In this document: piece after piece, positions 32,237 through 43,625 of the stretch | How positions within the stretch are numbered: position 1 is the first letter of the stretch | How the letters are laid out: the number at the start of each line of letters is the position of its first letter | Assembly: GCA_910589415.1 (NCBI GenBank) | Contig: OU342635.1 | Coordinates: 15,128,001 to 15,192,000, forward strand | Source: Malachius bipustulatus | Lineage: Eukaryota > Arthropoda > Insecta > Coleoptera > Melyridae | Length of the DNA stretch: 64,000 nt | Reading direction: 5' to 3' | The notes under the pieces: generated by a model | Databases searched by the model: none | What the model was told of the DNA's origin: nothing | The model's input: only the letters and a program-made list of their open reading frames with translations | Made by a program: the position numbers and the translations under genes

Positions 32237-35200
32237 ATGGAAATGGATTCAGAGTTCAGTACTGCATTTTCTGTTGTTTCCAAACAATTTCCAGAGGAGG
32301 GTGAAAAAATCAGAACTTCGCATTTATTAGAAGCCAGCAAAGAACTTGTCGCAATGATAGGTAATATAATAATTCTGTTTTACTTGTTTAATTCCAGTAT
32401 CGCTAATAAATGACAATGTTCCAGAGAAGTTTGGCCGTGTTTTTTCTCCTGTTGTGTATGATATGACCCAGAATATACAAGTAAGATGATATTATGTTGA
32501 TATTTTTTTTATTGTTTAATTCACCGGACTTAATTTTCTAACCAAATCCATATGGAGTGTATATGACTTATCTTTACATGCACCTTTATGACATTCAATT
32601 CGTCGTTATAGTTTCTGATGAACAGATGTCTGTTAATCCTCGCAAAACTGTTATAGTGCCGTTTGCCAGAAGAAGGTTAGAAGACCTATCACCACCCACT
32701 CTTCTAGGAGAAATCATACCATTGGTGGAATTAAGAAGCTTAATATCTGGGTGTTACCCTTGATAGAAGGCTACTGTAGAATTTCCACCTGGAAAAGATC
32801 ATCCACAGAGCAAATCTTTCCTTATGGAGCTGCAAATAAATCTATATGGAAGCAAAAACTTAGGTCCCAAAGCAAATACATTGGCTAAAAGTACTTAATG
32901 GTCATTAGACCAATGATCACATATGACTGTGTATAGCTTGGTGGTGTAAAGGTTTACAAGCCTTGTCCAAAATGAAGCTTTCAAGTAGCCTACAAAGACA
33001 AGCTTGCCTAACGACTAGTGGAGCAATGAGCACCACACCCTCGGCACCTATGGAAATCCTTCTGGTCTTCTCCATATTATACACAGAAAGAGAGGCCAGA
33101 TGAACAACGTAGGTACAGACTGTTTCAAGTGGTATGAAACACACCAATGACTTGTTTCAAGGAGTGGACTACTGGGAGACATTCTAAGTCACAGTCTTCT
33201 GGGTACGCCCTCAGACAAGATGTCATACTCACAAAGTGAGCCACAATAGACCAACTTGGTCACAGTGGAGGAGTCAAAATCGACCCACTTCACTAAAATA
33301 ACTAAACTAAACTATAGTTTCCAATTCGACCTGCTAATGCTACATAGTGAACCATTAAGTTTATGGGTCCAGTTTAAGGTGCCTGCAAAATTTCTTATTG
33401 TCTTCTGCTGGTGATCGTGGAAAGTTAAAAACCAAGTTGGATATCATCTCTCGCAATGTTTCCTTACTTTCACCGGCACCTGACATAATTGTTCTTGCTG
33501 AAACCCATTGCTTTCTTGTATACGGGGGACAGTGAACTTTTTTTTTTGAGATATAATGTCTTCAGAAGAGAATGATAGACACAGTTGTGAAAATTCTCAG
33601 GTTGATGGGGGTGTTTTGATTACCACCAAATGTGAACTTAAAGCCTCTGTATTAAACTTACCTACCTTCTACGAATGTTGAAGAAATATTTATTGACGTG
33701 TCGAATCTTTCTTCTAATATTATAGTTGGTGCTTTTTATGCACCCCCTAGATCTGACCATACATTATGGTCAAATTCGCACCATCTGTCTGATACATTGT
33801 ATGCTCATTGCTCTAGTAATGTTGCACTTATTCGGGAAAATGTGGAGGTAATTATGAACATTTTTTCATTTCTGGGATTGCACCAAAGGGAAGGTTATTC
33901 ACTGGATCTGGCATTCTCTACTTTTACGGAGGGGTTTATCAAGCACGTCGAATCTAGTGACTATCCGGTGCCAGTGGAGACTGCAAAGTATGATCCTTCA
34001 TCATAGACTGTGTTCCTGAGGGTGATCTGCACTGTGTTAGGAGTTTATTTGGCTTTAGTAAGGCTGATTATGATGCTATTAATAATGCGATTAACTTTTT
34101 CAAATGATTCTCTAAGCTCTAATATTGATAAATTTTACTCTTTTATAAATACTTATAAATATAAATTATCAATAATTATATCCTTGACGGCCAATATTAT
34201 AAACGCTAGTTAAGTTAACTGGCAGATTTCTGTGCCCGATTTTGAAGCTAATATTGACTTCGAGTAACTTTTATTAAGATTTTTGTAATCCCGCTTTTAT
34301 GCCAAGAGTAATTAAATTGCAATAATTTCGACCTATAGTCTATATCTTCTCCAGAAACGACCACAGAAATCGGCCAGTTAACTTAACCAGCGTTTATAAT
34401 ATTGGCCATTAAAGACATGTTCTGGTTAGAAGTGACAGGCCCAGTTCATGTCCTCTTTGGTTTTCTGATTAATTGATCTCCCTGGTTGTATATAAGAAAA
34501 AGATTCACAAAAAATGGTTGCAGTTTGGTGTCTAGAAGACTATATTGAATTTAAACGTGTCAGGGCTAAGTGTATGAATAAATCCAAAAATGATAAAGAA
34601 GAATACATCCGAAATGTAGAGGAAAATTCTATAAAAAATGTAAAATTTTTCTGGAACTATATAAATAAATTATGTAAAGATAATCTGATGGATGATAAAT
34701 AAAGCACTACACGAATAAAGTGTAATTTTTATATTATCGATCAGTATACAGTAGAATTTTATAATAATAAGCAACCAGTGGTGTAAAATCCGGGGTCACT
34801 GGACACCTTTTGTGTCGTAAAAAAAATCTGAACAGTTTTTTTCATTTTTTTTTTGCACTGGGCAATTTCTTTTTTTGTTCATAAGACTTTCCCAAAGTTC
34901 AAGGTGTCAATTGAATAGTTCCAATATTAGGAAAGTAATCGACATACATTACAAAAGTCATGGCTTACCATACCAGACTTTTTTTTGTTGCTCACTCTTT
35001 AGCTTTTTAAACACACTATGCAGCTATTATTGAATTGATGATAGGTCGCTTTTACATATTCCATGCATTTTTCCATAATAATGTATCAATTTTTTCAAAA
35101 CAATATGCTAAAAGTTTTATTAAACCAGTTGCTGTTAGCCTGGTAATAGTTTATATGAACATATTTTTATTTTTGTTCAATTATTACTGGATTTCTAGTG

Positions 35201-35824
35201 ATTAAAATATGCAAATTATTTATTTTTTACAGAAATGTTCAAGTTTTGCTACATTTCTAATGCCAATATAGCCCTATTTACAACAATATTTTATTCTAAA
35301 CGTTATTCAGTGACAATTATTATTATATTGCAGAAGCTTTCTAAGAAATATGAAAAAGATGTAAAAGCCCATGAATATATTGAAGATATGATATTACTAC
35401 AAAAACCAGAAGATCGAATAAATGCCACTGATGCCTTATTGTGGTTAAGACGAGCTCTTAATTTTTTGTCTTTGTTCTTTGACGGTATCATCAGAGAATT
35501 TGATCAAAATATTTCTTCGGATGATTTGACGCAACTTATCAAAAAAGTCTACAATGAAACTCTGGAGCCTCACCATGGTTGGCTTGGTACTCAACTTTTT
35601 AATGTAAGATTTAAAAAAAAATCAGGACTTTTAGTTAGTGCTTTTCCTTACAGATTTTGTCAAAATTCGCTCCAACAAGGGATAATCTTCTCCATAAATT
35701 AGCCCTGGAAAACCCCGACAGACAACAGCAAGTTATCATGGATATGAGAGAGTATAACAGAAAAATGTCACACTGTGTTCATGTGCTAACTGATTTTTAC
35801 GCTGACAATAACTTACCAGTGTAA
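32237..35824 (+). CDS. GLTP: Glycolipid transfer protein, four exons
   Basis: Exons 32237-32360, 32425-32480, 35334-35603 and 35654-35824 join in phase to 206 residues, against about 209 for mammalian GLTP. GLTP is a soluble all-helical protein that carries glycosphingolipids between membranes. The glycolipid headgroup residues known for the family are all in place: Asp 54, Asn 58 and Lys 61 (DMTQNIQK), Trp 97 (ALLWLRR), and His 141 (HHGWL). Exon 1 is less conserved, and a second in-frame Met lies two codons in. Intron 2 is 2.85 kb and holds degraded non-LTR retrotransposon sequence and a small inverted-repeat element. A ceramide-1-phosphate transfer (CPTP) identity is less likely, as that group has a different headgroup set. 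The gene lies tail-to-tail with TMEM17. Confidence 0.93.
32900..33320 (+). mobile_element. 3' end fragment of a non-LTR retrotransposon (GLTP intron 2)
   Basis: The tail GAGCCACAATAGACCAACTT… through a CAGTGGAGG block to ACTAAACTAAACTATAG matches, in opposite orientation, the 3' end of the element at 44400-45105. The coding part is decayed beyond recognition here. The AACTA-type tail marks the element 3' end on the + strand. Confidence 0.6.
33357..34702 (+). pseudogene. Broken non-LTR retrotransposon ORF2, endonuclease part (GLTP intron 2)
   Basis: Pieces in different frames match the order of a non-LTR ORF2 N-terminus. KLKTKLDIISRNVSLL followed by DIIVLAETHC (about 33420-33520) gives the endonuclease start. 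Then come GGVLITTKCEL (about 33605), VGAFYAPPRSDHTLW (about 33730), and a charged KNVKFFWNYINKLCKD stretch (to 34702), typical of the linker before reverse transcriptase. Several frameshifts and stops break it, and reverse transcriptase itself is absent. An inverted-repeat element interrupts it at 34180-34430. Confidence 0.75.
34184..34432. mobile_element. MITE with ~47-bp inverted repeats inside the non-LTR relic
   Basis: GGCCAATATTATAAACGCTA…AAGTTAACTGG near 34186 faces its near-perfect complement CCAGTTAACTTAACC…TATAATATTGGCC ending about 34428. The interior is noncoding. It sits within the degraded endonuclease sequence, so it is the younger insertion. Confidence 0.7.
34703..35333 (+). 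other. Remainder of GLTP intron 2
   Basis: AT-rich intron sequence up to the acceptor ATTGCAG at 35333. The open frame upstream of exon 3 from 35235 is intronic and should not be joined to it. Confidence 0.6.
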
Positions 35825-35940
35825 TTTAATCAATTTCTCGATTTTTGAAAAAGAGAAGTTACCATATTATTAATATGGGCTGTGTAGCTGAGGTTTTTTT
35901 ATAAAGATTATATGAAAAAATGTTGTAATTTTATATGTAG

Positions 35941-35977
35941 TTTATTTACTGATTTTGTATAAAATTTAATTAATAAA
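35941..35977. terminator. Overlapping convergent polyadenylation signals of GLTP and TMEM17
   Basis: AATAAA on the + strand at 35972-35977 serves GLTP, 148 nt past its stop. TTTATT at 35941-35946 is AATAAA on the - strand, about 40 nt past the TMEM17 stop. Each signal lies upstream of the other gene's predicted cleavage zone, so the two mRNAs should overlap by some tens of bases. Confidence 0.5.
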
Positions 35978-35983
35978 AATACG

Positions 35984-38624
35984 TTATTTAACTTTATAGT
36001 TATCTTGTATGTCGGTCATTGTTAGGTTCCCTCGAAGCTTCATTATTCTGAAATATGTAGCTTGTTGCGAGGCTGTATATTTTAGAGCTTTATATCCAAA
36101 TATTAACTGCGAACCGAGCAACAAGAACATGAAAGTTTGGGTGCACACTTCAATGACAGTCAGCTCAAAGTATGGATTTAATAACAGGAAAGTTTGTAAA
36201 GGAAACTGAATTACTACTGATAGCATCCAAAATCCTGCCAGTTCTGGAATCTGAAACAATTTATTTATTGAAGTCGGGGAGCTAGCAACAAAAAAGTGCA
36301 AGAGTTTTGGAAAGGCTGATGTACGCATGCCTTTGCGTACGCTTTCAAAATTTCCAAAAAAACTTTGTGAAAAATCCTTTCAAAATCATTGTTTAATGAT
36401 AAAAACTGTCAATTCAATAATAATAATTATTATTGACTATAATACCAAGTAGTTTCATAATTTAAAAACATAAAACAATTAACAGACACAGCCATTCATG
36501 CTAATTTTCCATGAAAAGCTTGTCTTTCGGGGGTCGGAAAGTAAGAATTGTTATACTCTGCTTGTGGCAATCTATGGCCAAAATACAGTCTGATCTGAAA
36601 GTATCAGCCTTTCTAAAACTCTTGCACTTTTAGCCGCTGGCTCTTGGACCATTATTTTTACATTTATTACTACATGTTAAATAGGCATACGCCCGTATTC
36701 ACAAACGATAATTTCCTAAATAATTACGTAATCAATTATCCCCATCTCATTCTATTGCAAAAAAACTGCATATCTCCATCTCACTCATTTAAATAATTAC
36801 GTAATTATTTAGGAAATTATCGTTTGTGAATACGGGCAATAGTATAGTTTATTTTTTAATTAGATGGACTTGTCAAACAGCTGTCAAGTTGGTAGTCTGT
36901 GCAATTTTTAAATAGTAATTTTGATATTCTCAGATTATTACTTACCTTATCTCGTAAATTTCCTTCATAACCAAGGTAAAGTCTCAACGTTTCTGTGACT
37001 AGGACTATAAATATGACTGTAGCAGTGATGAACTTGTACAATTCAGAAAAACTTGAAAACTGAAAAACAACAAAATATAGATATATTAAAGTAAAAGATG
37101 GATAGGGGTTAAAAAATATATAAAAACTTCAATTACCTGTTCATCCAGGAAAACAAGTAGTACTACACACCAAACAGGTGTGAAGATTACATTAAAGTAT
37201 AGGGTCATTTGCAGAGGTAGATTTGATGTGACCTCATTTCCTGAAAAAAAATTTTTTTTTTTTTTTAGTAAAAATTTTTGGCGCATCAATGCTAAAATTA
37301 TTAGCGCCTTTCGTGATTTTATAGCCTGTGTAGTAGGTCTGTGTGTTTGATGTAGTCAAGTACATTGTCGGTATTCTGTCTGTTTAAGGCTTCTGATATG
37401 TTAATGTTTTCTAATTTGTACTTTTTTCGTTGTATATTATATTTTCTACAATGTAGTATGATATGTTCAACGGTGAGTGGAGTAAGGCAGGTGTCGCATG
37501 TAGGGGGCGGGGATTTGTCTAGTAGGTGTTTGTGGGTGAGGGCTGTATGGCCGATTCGGAGGCGGTTTAGGGAGACATCAAAAATCAATTTTAATACAGG
37601 CACAAACTTGGTTAAGGCGGGTTCTCATTAGTCAACTTCATTGATCAATATCATTGATTCTATGCCATTGAAATAAAATAGATTAATATGAACGATATTG
37701 TTCAATAATATTGCGCTTCAATTAAAGTGAAAGGCGTTTCTGCTTTTGGTTGATCAACGGAACTGATTCAATGATACTGAACAGTGCTTGACTGTGAGAA
37801 CATGCGCTCAGTCACGTTGAATTGTGTTTTGTATAATATGGCGATACTTTCTGTAAAAGTTCTTCAAATTTTTCTTCGCCCATTCTTAAATGGTTTTTAT
37901 ATGTATCCAAGTCATCTCTAGTCAATTCAACTAACAGTTTTACTGAAGCATCTTCATATCTCCATCTTAAGATCCATGGTCTCACCCACCAACGACGAGG
38001 TTTTCTCTTTTTCCTGTTTCTGATTACGTTTTTCAAGTATTCACACACAATATGAACTCCAGCACGCACAATTTTCTTCTTTGCAGCCATTTTTAAAATT
38101 TGACGCTTTCTAGACTGAATATTCAACTTCCTTGAAATAATATGAACGAATTTCACATTGAAATCTATGCTCAATTGCATAGAATCAACGATATTGATCA
38201 ATTAAGTTGACTAATGAGAACCCGCCTTTACAGTGTATGAAGGGCAGAATGAAGAAGTGTGAATAGTTATCTCAATCGAGCCTATTTAGGTGGTACGAGG
38301 TACGGCACTTGAAGTTAACAGCCTGATAGTCCTACTAAATAAGACTCTTTCTTTTCCATTCAACTTTACCTGTTCATCAATACGGTTGACTTGGTGATGA
38401 ATAGAGTACATTGATATAAAGTTATGATAAAGAATAGGGAAGCTAATCCAAGTAGGGAAGTATATACCCAATGGTTACAGATAACTCTTTAGAATAAAAA
38501 TAAAACTTGGTATTAAAAACAAATAATAATAATCCTTACCCTTATTTACAACATCCACTTTGTATGCTATCCCGGGAAAAACCTTGTCGGTAACCGATGT
38601 TACTTTTTCTTTCCAGTCAATCAT
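35984..38624 (-). CDS. TMEM17: Transmembrane protein 17, ciliary transition-zone protein, four exons
   Basis: Exons on the - strand, 5' to 3': 38540-38624, 37137-37240, 36946-37059, 35984-36250. They join in phase to 189 residues (human TMEM17 is about 198). Visible family blocks are EVTSNLPLQMTLYFN at the start of transmembrane segment 1, ETLRLYLGYEGNL between segments, and IPELAGFWMLS opening the third segment. Four hydrophobic segments are predicted in all, as in the family. TMEM17 belongs to the MKS/B9 transition-zone module at the cilium base; in insects, ciliated cells are mainly sensory neurons and sperm. The start codon at 38624 is the first ATG in exon 1. Intron 1 (1.3 kb) contains a non-LTR fragment split by a Harbinger element, and intron 3 a MITE. 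Identity is strong over exons 2-4, weaker over exon 1. Confidence 0.92.
36688..36839. mobile_element. MITE in TMEM17 intron 3, GCCCGTATTCAC ends
   Basis: GCCCGTATTCACAAACGATA plus ATTTCCTAAATAATTACGTAAT faces its complement at about 36795-36837. The arms are ~42 bp and near perfect, and the interior ~65 bp. A second, more diverged copy lies at 57950-58097. Confidence 0.75.
37319..37614 (-). pseudogene. Non-LTR retrotransposon ORF2 C-terminal fragment (TMEM17 intron 1)
   Basis: The - strand frame has SLNRLRIGHTALTHKHLL then CDTCLTPLTVEHIILHC, a CCHC-type cysteine/histidine motif. This is the end of ORF2 in R1/Jockey-like non-LTR elements. The frame ends at 37319. It appears to continue across the Harbinger insertion, since sequence right of 38230 stays readable in the same frame for about 10-15 codons. 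Confidence 0.75.
37615..38227 (-). mobile_element. PIF/Harbinger element, internally shortened, TTA target duplication
   Basis: Inverted repeats start AGGCGGGTTCTCATTAGTCA on both sides. The flanks are TTA (37612-37614 and 38228-38230), the three-base target typical of PIF/Harbinger. The single frame on the - strand (37812-38201, 129 codons) carries the RRWWVRPW motif and a KFEELLQKVSPY-type end, which belong to the N-terminus of HARBI1-type transposases. The catalytic DDE part is missing. It sits inside the non-LTR fragment above. Confidence 0.88.
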
Positions 38625-39503
38625 TTTTCATTTTTTAACTCTTCTGCCCTAAGACTAAAAATAATTAAACTAATATTAGGTTCAAACCTATTTGCATTTT
38701 TTTGATCATATTTGATTTGATATGCATTACCTTACTGCATCATCCATACTCATCATGATACTGTGGGTAGGCTCGGGCTGTAGGGCTGTGAGGCAAGGGT
38801 CTTTGGGTAGGCAATAAAGCAATGGGCATAATTTTGTTTACATTGCTTACATTGCTTTTCTTCTCAGTTTCTATAGCAACAAGGTTGCAATAAATAACCA
38901 TACCATAACCACCAAATCAAATAAATATCAAAACCAAACCAACCAACCAACAAGCCTCATGCGTCAATAACTCGGGTTTGGTTTAACGGGTTTAGTTTAC
39001 AGACCTACCTTTATTAACGAACTAAAAAAATATAGGTATCTCTTTGTCTTATATATTATTATTCTTGTATTGGTTTTTAGGTTCTCAGGCTTACTTTTGT
39101 AGTTATTAATAAATAGTTGACGTTGATTAATCCCTTGATCACATATTTAATTAATAAAATAGATACAAATAAAAATTATTTTAGTAAAATGAAAATATAA
39201 AAGTATGACATTTTATAATTCATCTATACGGCAATTGGTTCAATATTTACAATTTTCTAATTCTATCTCTTTGTCTTTGTCTTTCGTTATTCTTGCGTGA
39301 TTCTCACATCCGCACTTACCGCACAATAAACGATTTTTGTCATCAGACAGTCAGGTACTGAAGTCAAACTTATTAAAATTACTGGAACATCTTCAAACGT
39401 GCAAACACGCTTGCTATCACGACACTGACGTCATAGGCTGCGCACTGACAATCTGACATTCTGACATACTGAAATACCTTGTTATTTGCATCATGGAGCA
39501 CTA
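38625..39503. other. Upstream region of TMEM17
   Basis: Presumed promoter and 5'UTR of TMEM17 lie in the first few hundred bases. Repeated AACCAAACCAACCAACC near 38930 is low complexity. I see no coding frame or X-box that I would defend. Confidence 0.35.
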
Positions 39504-40472
39504 GGGAACCTGTATTACCGACACTGACGCTTACTATACATTAGTATGGAAAATGTGTACAGTAACTGACAGTACTAAAAAAGCAATTTCGGAGAAGCGG
39601 CAAGCGGAAAAATTTTCTCGCAACGAAAGTTTCTGCTCGCTGCTTCTCTGAAATTACTTTGTTGGAAATGTCAGTTACTGCACACAATTTCCGTACCGAT
39701 GTATAGAGTAGCGCATTCTCATTCTCACAAGAAGTTGGGAAAAAAGTTGGGAATGTCAAATTTAACTTCAAAAACGTCAGATTTACCATGAACGTACAAC
39801 CGTCTAAGAATTCACATAATTTGTTATTAAGTCCGCGTATTAAAAAAAAGGTAAAAAGGTAGAAAAAATGTTTTAACAATAAAAGAGGGCTTTCTACTTG
39901 TTCGCGTTGTCTAAAGGTAACTTTCTTAATATTTTAAGCTCATTATAGTCCTCTATCAATATTTACATATTACTGGGATTTTCTGGACAAAAAATACACC
40001 CAGCCCCATCAGCAGACAGTTATAATTGCAGAAATATACGGAGCTCAGAATTTCCATTATACCTGGAAGTTTGTCAGGCAGGTTTAATTAGATCTTGATG
40101 AATCTTATTTTTAAGGATCAGTATCGGAAAGAAGGGGTACTAAGATCACCTACCAACCGCTTTTCTCAGTAGCTACGTTAGATAATATCGAGTTAAAAAT
40201 TATACCCAAATACTAAAGTCTACAGCTTCGCAGATCCTATAAACCCGTAATATGTTTTTAATATCCACTGAAAGAGGATTCCTCGATTTCTATTCGTGTT
40301 ATTATTTTGTTTTATTTTTCAAACTTTGCTTTTTTCCACTCGATACCTACGCCTGTGACCAAATGTGCCAAAAATATGACATCCAGCTGTTCAAACACAA
40401 CCGTGTTTAAGTACACGTCAACGAGTGAATGCGCTACCCTAGTAAGCGTTAGTGTCGGTAATGCAGGTTCCC
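39504..40472. mobile_element. 969-bp TA-flanked DNA transposon (Tc1/mariner type)
   Basis: It begins GGGAACCTGTATTACCGACA and ends with the complement TGTCGGTAATGCAGGTTCCC. The inverted repeats are about 32 bp and TA lies on both sides (39502-39503, 40473-40474). The interior lacks a convincing transposase. A nested palindrome occupies 39534-39706, just inside the left repeat. Related ends occur at 15132-15190 and near 46290. Confidence 0.8.
39534..39706. mobile_element. Nested palindromic MITE within the TA-flanked element
   Basis: CTATACATTAGTATGGAAA…CAGTAACTGAC faces GTCAGTTACTGCACACAATT…GATGTATAG. The arms are diverged but extend nearly to the centre, including GGAGAAGC/GCTTCTCT. No frame is present. 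Confidence 0.65.
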
Positions 40473-40678
40473 TACGGAGTATTGTGGGTTGTTGTTAAAC
40501 ATGAAAGTACTATATTGCTCATAGTGGTGGTCTGGAGATGGAGGGAAATACCACGTTGCAGACGTATATTTCTATAATTCTATCTTTAGCTCGTCGAATG
40601 AGTCCTTAGTCGTTTGCTGTCCCACTGTGTCCATGACACGTCAACTTACGGGCGCTAGCAATATAGAAGTATTATATA

Positions 40679-41942
40679 CAGTAGAACTTCAATTATCCGG
40701 GCCAGCTGGGACCGAGCCTTCGCCGGATAATCGAAAACACGGATAATTCAAAGACCTAATTTTTATATGTATTTTTAATAATTTATTCAGAAAAACACTG
40801 CGTGTGCCAAGCGAAAAAAAGAAACGTGATACTATACATAATATGTACAATGTACATTATTGTACATGTAACAAAAAATAACAGTTTTAATATTTATTGT
40901 ACACAAAGTATTCTAAAATCGATCTAGAACAATACATATTATTGTATCATGTAAAAAATCACTTAAAAAAATCACTAATTTTTGTTTGTTTTTGGGCTTC
41001 ATAACTTTTACACTTTATTATTTCCTTCATTTTTCTAAGCTGAAGCACATGAATGTCAACTGCATCCCGTGCTTCTCGATGACTTATTTTGATGACAGAA
41101 TTATTCTGATCGTCCTCATTACTTTCGTCAGAACTATCTGCAGAAGTCTGGTTATCTAAATAATCGTCATCCATAATTTGATACCCTTTATCTTCATGAT
41201 CACATTCTATCCATTCCTGTATTTTTTCGTTGTCCATTTCTTCCAAACCTTTGATTTGCGAGGCTATAGACGCTAATGTTTCCGATGGATAACTCACCTT
41301 CATTTAAGTGATTATCGTCTTCAGTGCCTTCTCCATCTGATGTATCTTCTAAGGTCATATATTTTATAAAATGCTTTTTTAATGTTAGTCGCTTTCACTT
41401 CACTCCAAGCGCGAGCTGCAGCATAAATTGCTTCTTTCAAATTTAAACGTTTCCAAAATCCCATGTAAAGCCAACCGGAAGATGCCGAGAAGTTTCCTAC
41501 GATTTTCAACTGCTCGTGAAACTTTTGGGCTTACCTAGCACACATTGGTCCTGATATTGGAACCCCTTCCGAGCTTTTCTGCATGAACCACCTGGTCATA
41601 GCATCATCAAGCTTTCTAAAAGTAGACCCTTTTATTAAAATTTCCATTTTTTGTTCAATAGTCAAAACATTGCGTTTACGCTTTTCATTAGCACCGGTGC
41701 GCTGCATTTTGTACGTCTGTTTACGTGTAACTAACGAGTTGGTCGGCAGTTGGTGAAAAATACAAGTAAACACACAAATAGGGGATTCCCCGAGACGAAC
41801 GTCGGCGCGGTACATTCAGCGTTCATGCGCCAACCTCTGGCCGTCAGCCACGGATAATCCGCGCACGAATGATCAATTTAAAACGTCGCACGGAAAATAC
41901 GCCGCCCGGATAAAGCGCGCACGGATAATCGGGGTTCTACTG
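40679..41942 (-). mobile_element. pogo/Tigger element with internally deleted transposase
   Basis: The ends are CAGTAGAAC…GGATAAT and the complement ATTATCC-bearing GTTCTACTG. A TA target pair lies on both sides (40677-40678, 41943-41944), as expected for the pogo group of Tc1/mariner. Three - strand frames hold transposase pieces in order. The first is the CENP-B-like N-terminal helix-turn-helix (KRNVLTIEQKMEIL, about 41640-41690). The second is ASSGWLYMGF joined directly to LKEAIYAAARAWSEV (41390-41490). The third is an acidic C-terminal part ending KQTKISDFFK (40959-41303). The catalytic DDD region between the second-block motifs is gone, so this is a deletion derivative. Confidence 0.88.
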
Positions 41943-43307
41943 TACAGTGTGTAACAGGCAACAGCCACAGCCAAATGGAATAAATTCGATAATAAATAGG
42001 TAAATGCGGACGTGTTTTAAAAAAACGTGTTTCACCTTAAAATATTTTCAATTCTTCCGTTAGAGCTTGAATGACAGTCATACAGTGACGTCATGCGCAG
42101 CGCCGACGAGTTTTCAGTCTCAGGCTGACATAAAAAATGTTCTTAGTGTCAAATATAGAAGTTTCAAAATGACGCTTTCAGTACCAGGAGGACAATCTGT
42201 ATCTTAGACTTTCCTGATGTTCTGTATTCTAAGATTATCGGTGCCAATAATGACAACTAACAAACGACAACTAGACGTCAATACGACACTAGAAATGTAA
42301 CTACAGAAACTTTCGTTACCGACAGTAAATTGTAATGTCTTGTCTTTGCCATACCAATATTACCAATACCAATTACCAAAACCAGAGGTTCGTTTTGCGC
42401 TTTTTGTGTGTAGGTAGAGATTGAGAGTGAAAACTTGAATTTTGTGTTTTATCCAATTATTAAAAGGAATAATTGAGTAAGTATTGTATTAACGTTATTT
42501 TCACATAATGCGACTGATAAAATTATTAAACCTTCTGGCTGGGAATAATAGTCCTCAAACTGGTGTCTGCATGTTTGTTATAGATTTGCAATTTTGGGTT
42601 ACGCACTCGTAACTTCGCAAATTCGAACTTTTTTAACTGTTCCAAATCTCTACGCTCAATTAAACTCTTGTGCATCAAACATTCCAGCTCGAATAACAAA
42701 CTCGGTTTCTACAAACAACTTTCCTAGTTGAGGTTAAAGTTTTGCTTGTTTTGCCTCTGTTGATGCCAATTTTCCCGTGGGAAATTGTAGGTCGAGTTTC
42801 ACTTTTCTTTCAAAAGTGAATTTTTTGGTGCATCTAGACTCGTTGTTCTGGATGTAATGTAAAGAAACTAGAACCGTATGTAAATATGATAAAAAACAAC
42901 CGAGCTGGACTGAAAGTTCCCCCCAACATTGAGCCACCAGTGTTTATTGCAAGAGTAGGCAGATATCGAGATAGAGCAGATAATATAGCTGCTGTCAAAA
43001 CCTGCTCAAAATTCGATTTTGAACAGGTGAAGCCGTTTTTATGCAATTTTTTTAAAGCTATTGAAATGTTGAATTATATTTACCTACCACAAATGTAAAC
43101 AATATGCGAATGTTATGTGAATGGTTTTCACAAGTACGTAGTTTGTATATTCGAAAATATTTGAAATTGTAGAGCTCTATGAACAGCCCTTTTTCAATTT
43201 TTTGAGTAAAAGCCGCCACACTGGTACAATTAACTTTTTTAAATCTGGGTACACCACTGCATTCACCACCTCCCATAATGCTAAATTTGATCAAAAACTA
43301 TCAAGTA
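41943..43307. other. Noncoding; possible distant XPO1 first exon
   Basis: No coding gene. A GTAAGTATT donor-like site at 42477 follows a ~100-bp stretch that could be a noncoding first exon for XPO1, whose coding exon has a splice acceptor just upstream. This is speculative. The 70-codon frame at 42886-43098 is not recognised. Confidence 0.25.
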
Positions 43308-43311
43308 TTAA

Positions 43312-43621
43312 CACGTTTAGCCCCGCGAGGCATTGCTTTGATGCCTCACGGCACGGCCAGGAACCATTGGGACCGCGAGGCATCAATGTTCAGGACCTTG
43401 TGGTATTATATGGGTACACACTACAGTGTTAAATCAATAGAGACTCTAATATACCGGTCTGGGAGACAACTGGGAAGTAAGCGGGTTGGTAATATCGTAT
43501 ATTCGTATACCTCTAAATCCAATATAATAACAAGTTCTCCTTATAATTCAAAAAAAAATAAAAAATTTCTGGCGGTCCGGAAAACTCTAAAAAATGTTTG
43601 TGTGGCGGGGCTTAACGTGAT
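43312..43621. mobile_element. Candidate piggyBac-like MITE with TTAA flanks
   Basis: TTAA at 43308-43311 and 43622-43625 flank CACGTTTAGCCCCGCG… and …GGCGGGGCTTAACGTGAT. The terminal repeats are ~16 bp and shifted by two bases between sides. GCGAGGCAT recurs inside the left end. No transposase is present. Assignment is from ends and flanks only. Confidence 0.55.
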
Positions 43622-43625
43622 TTAA

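Noticed and set aside
35235..35333. Upstream extension of GLTP exon 3 (MFKFCYISNANIALF…)
   Set aside because: It precedes a good splice acceptor at 35333, and joining exon 2 there restores the family sequence with the lipid-binding DxxxNxxK motif.
42886..43098. 70-codon frame with basic and acidic residues
   Set aside because: No family match recognised, no splice context, and it is surrounded by mobile-element sequence.
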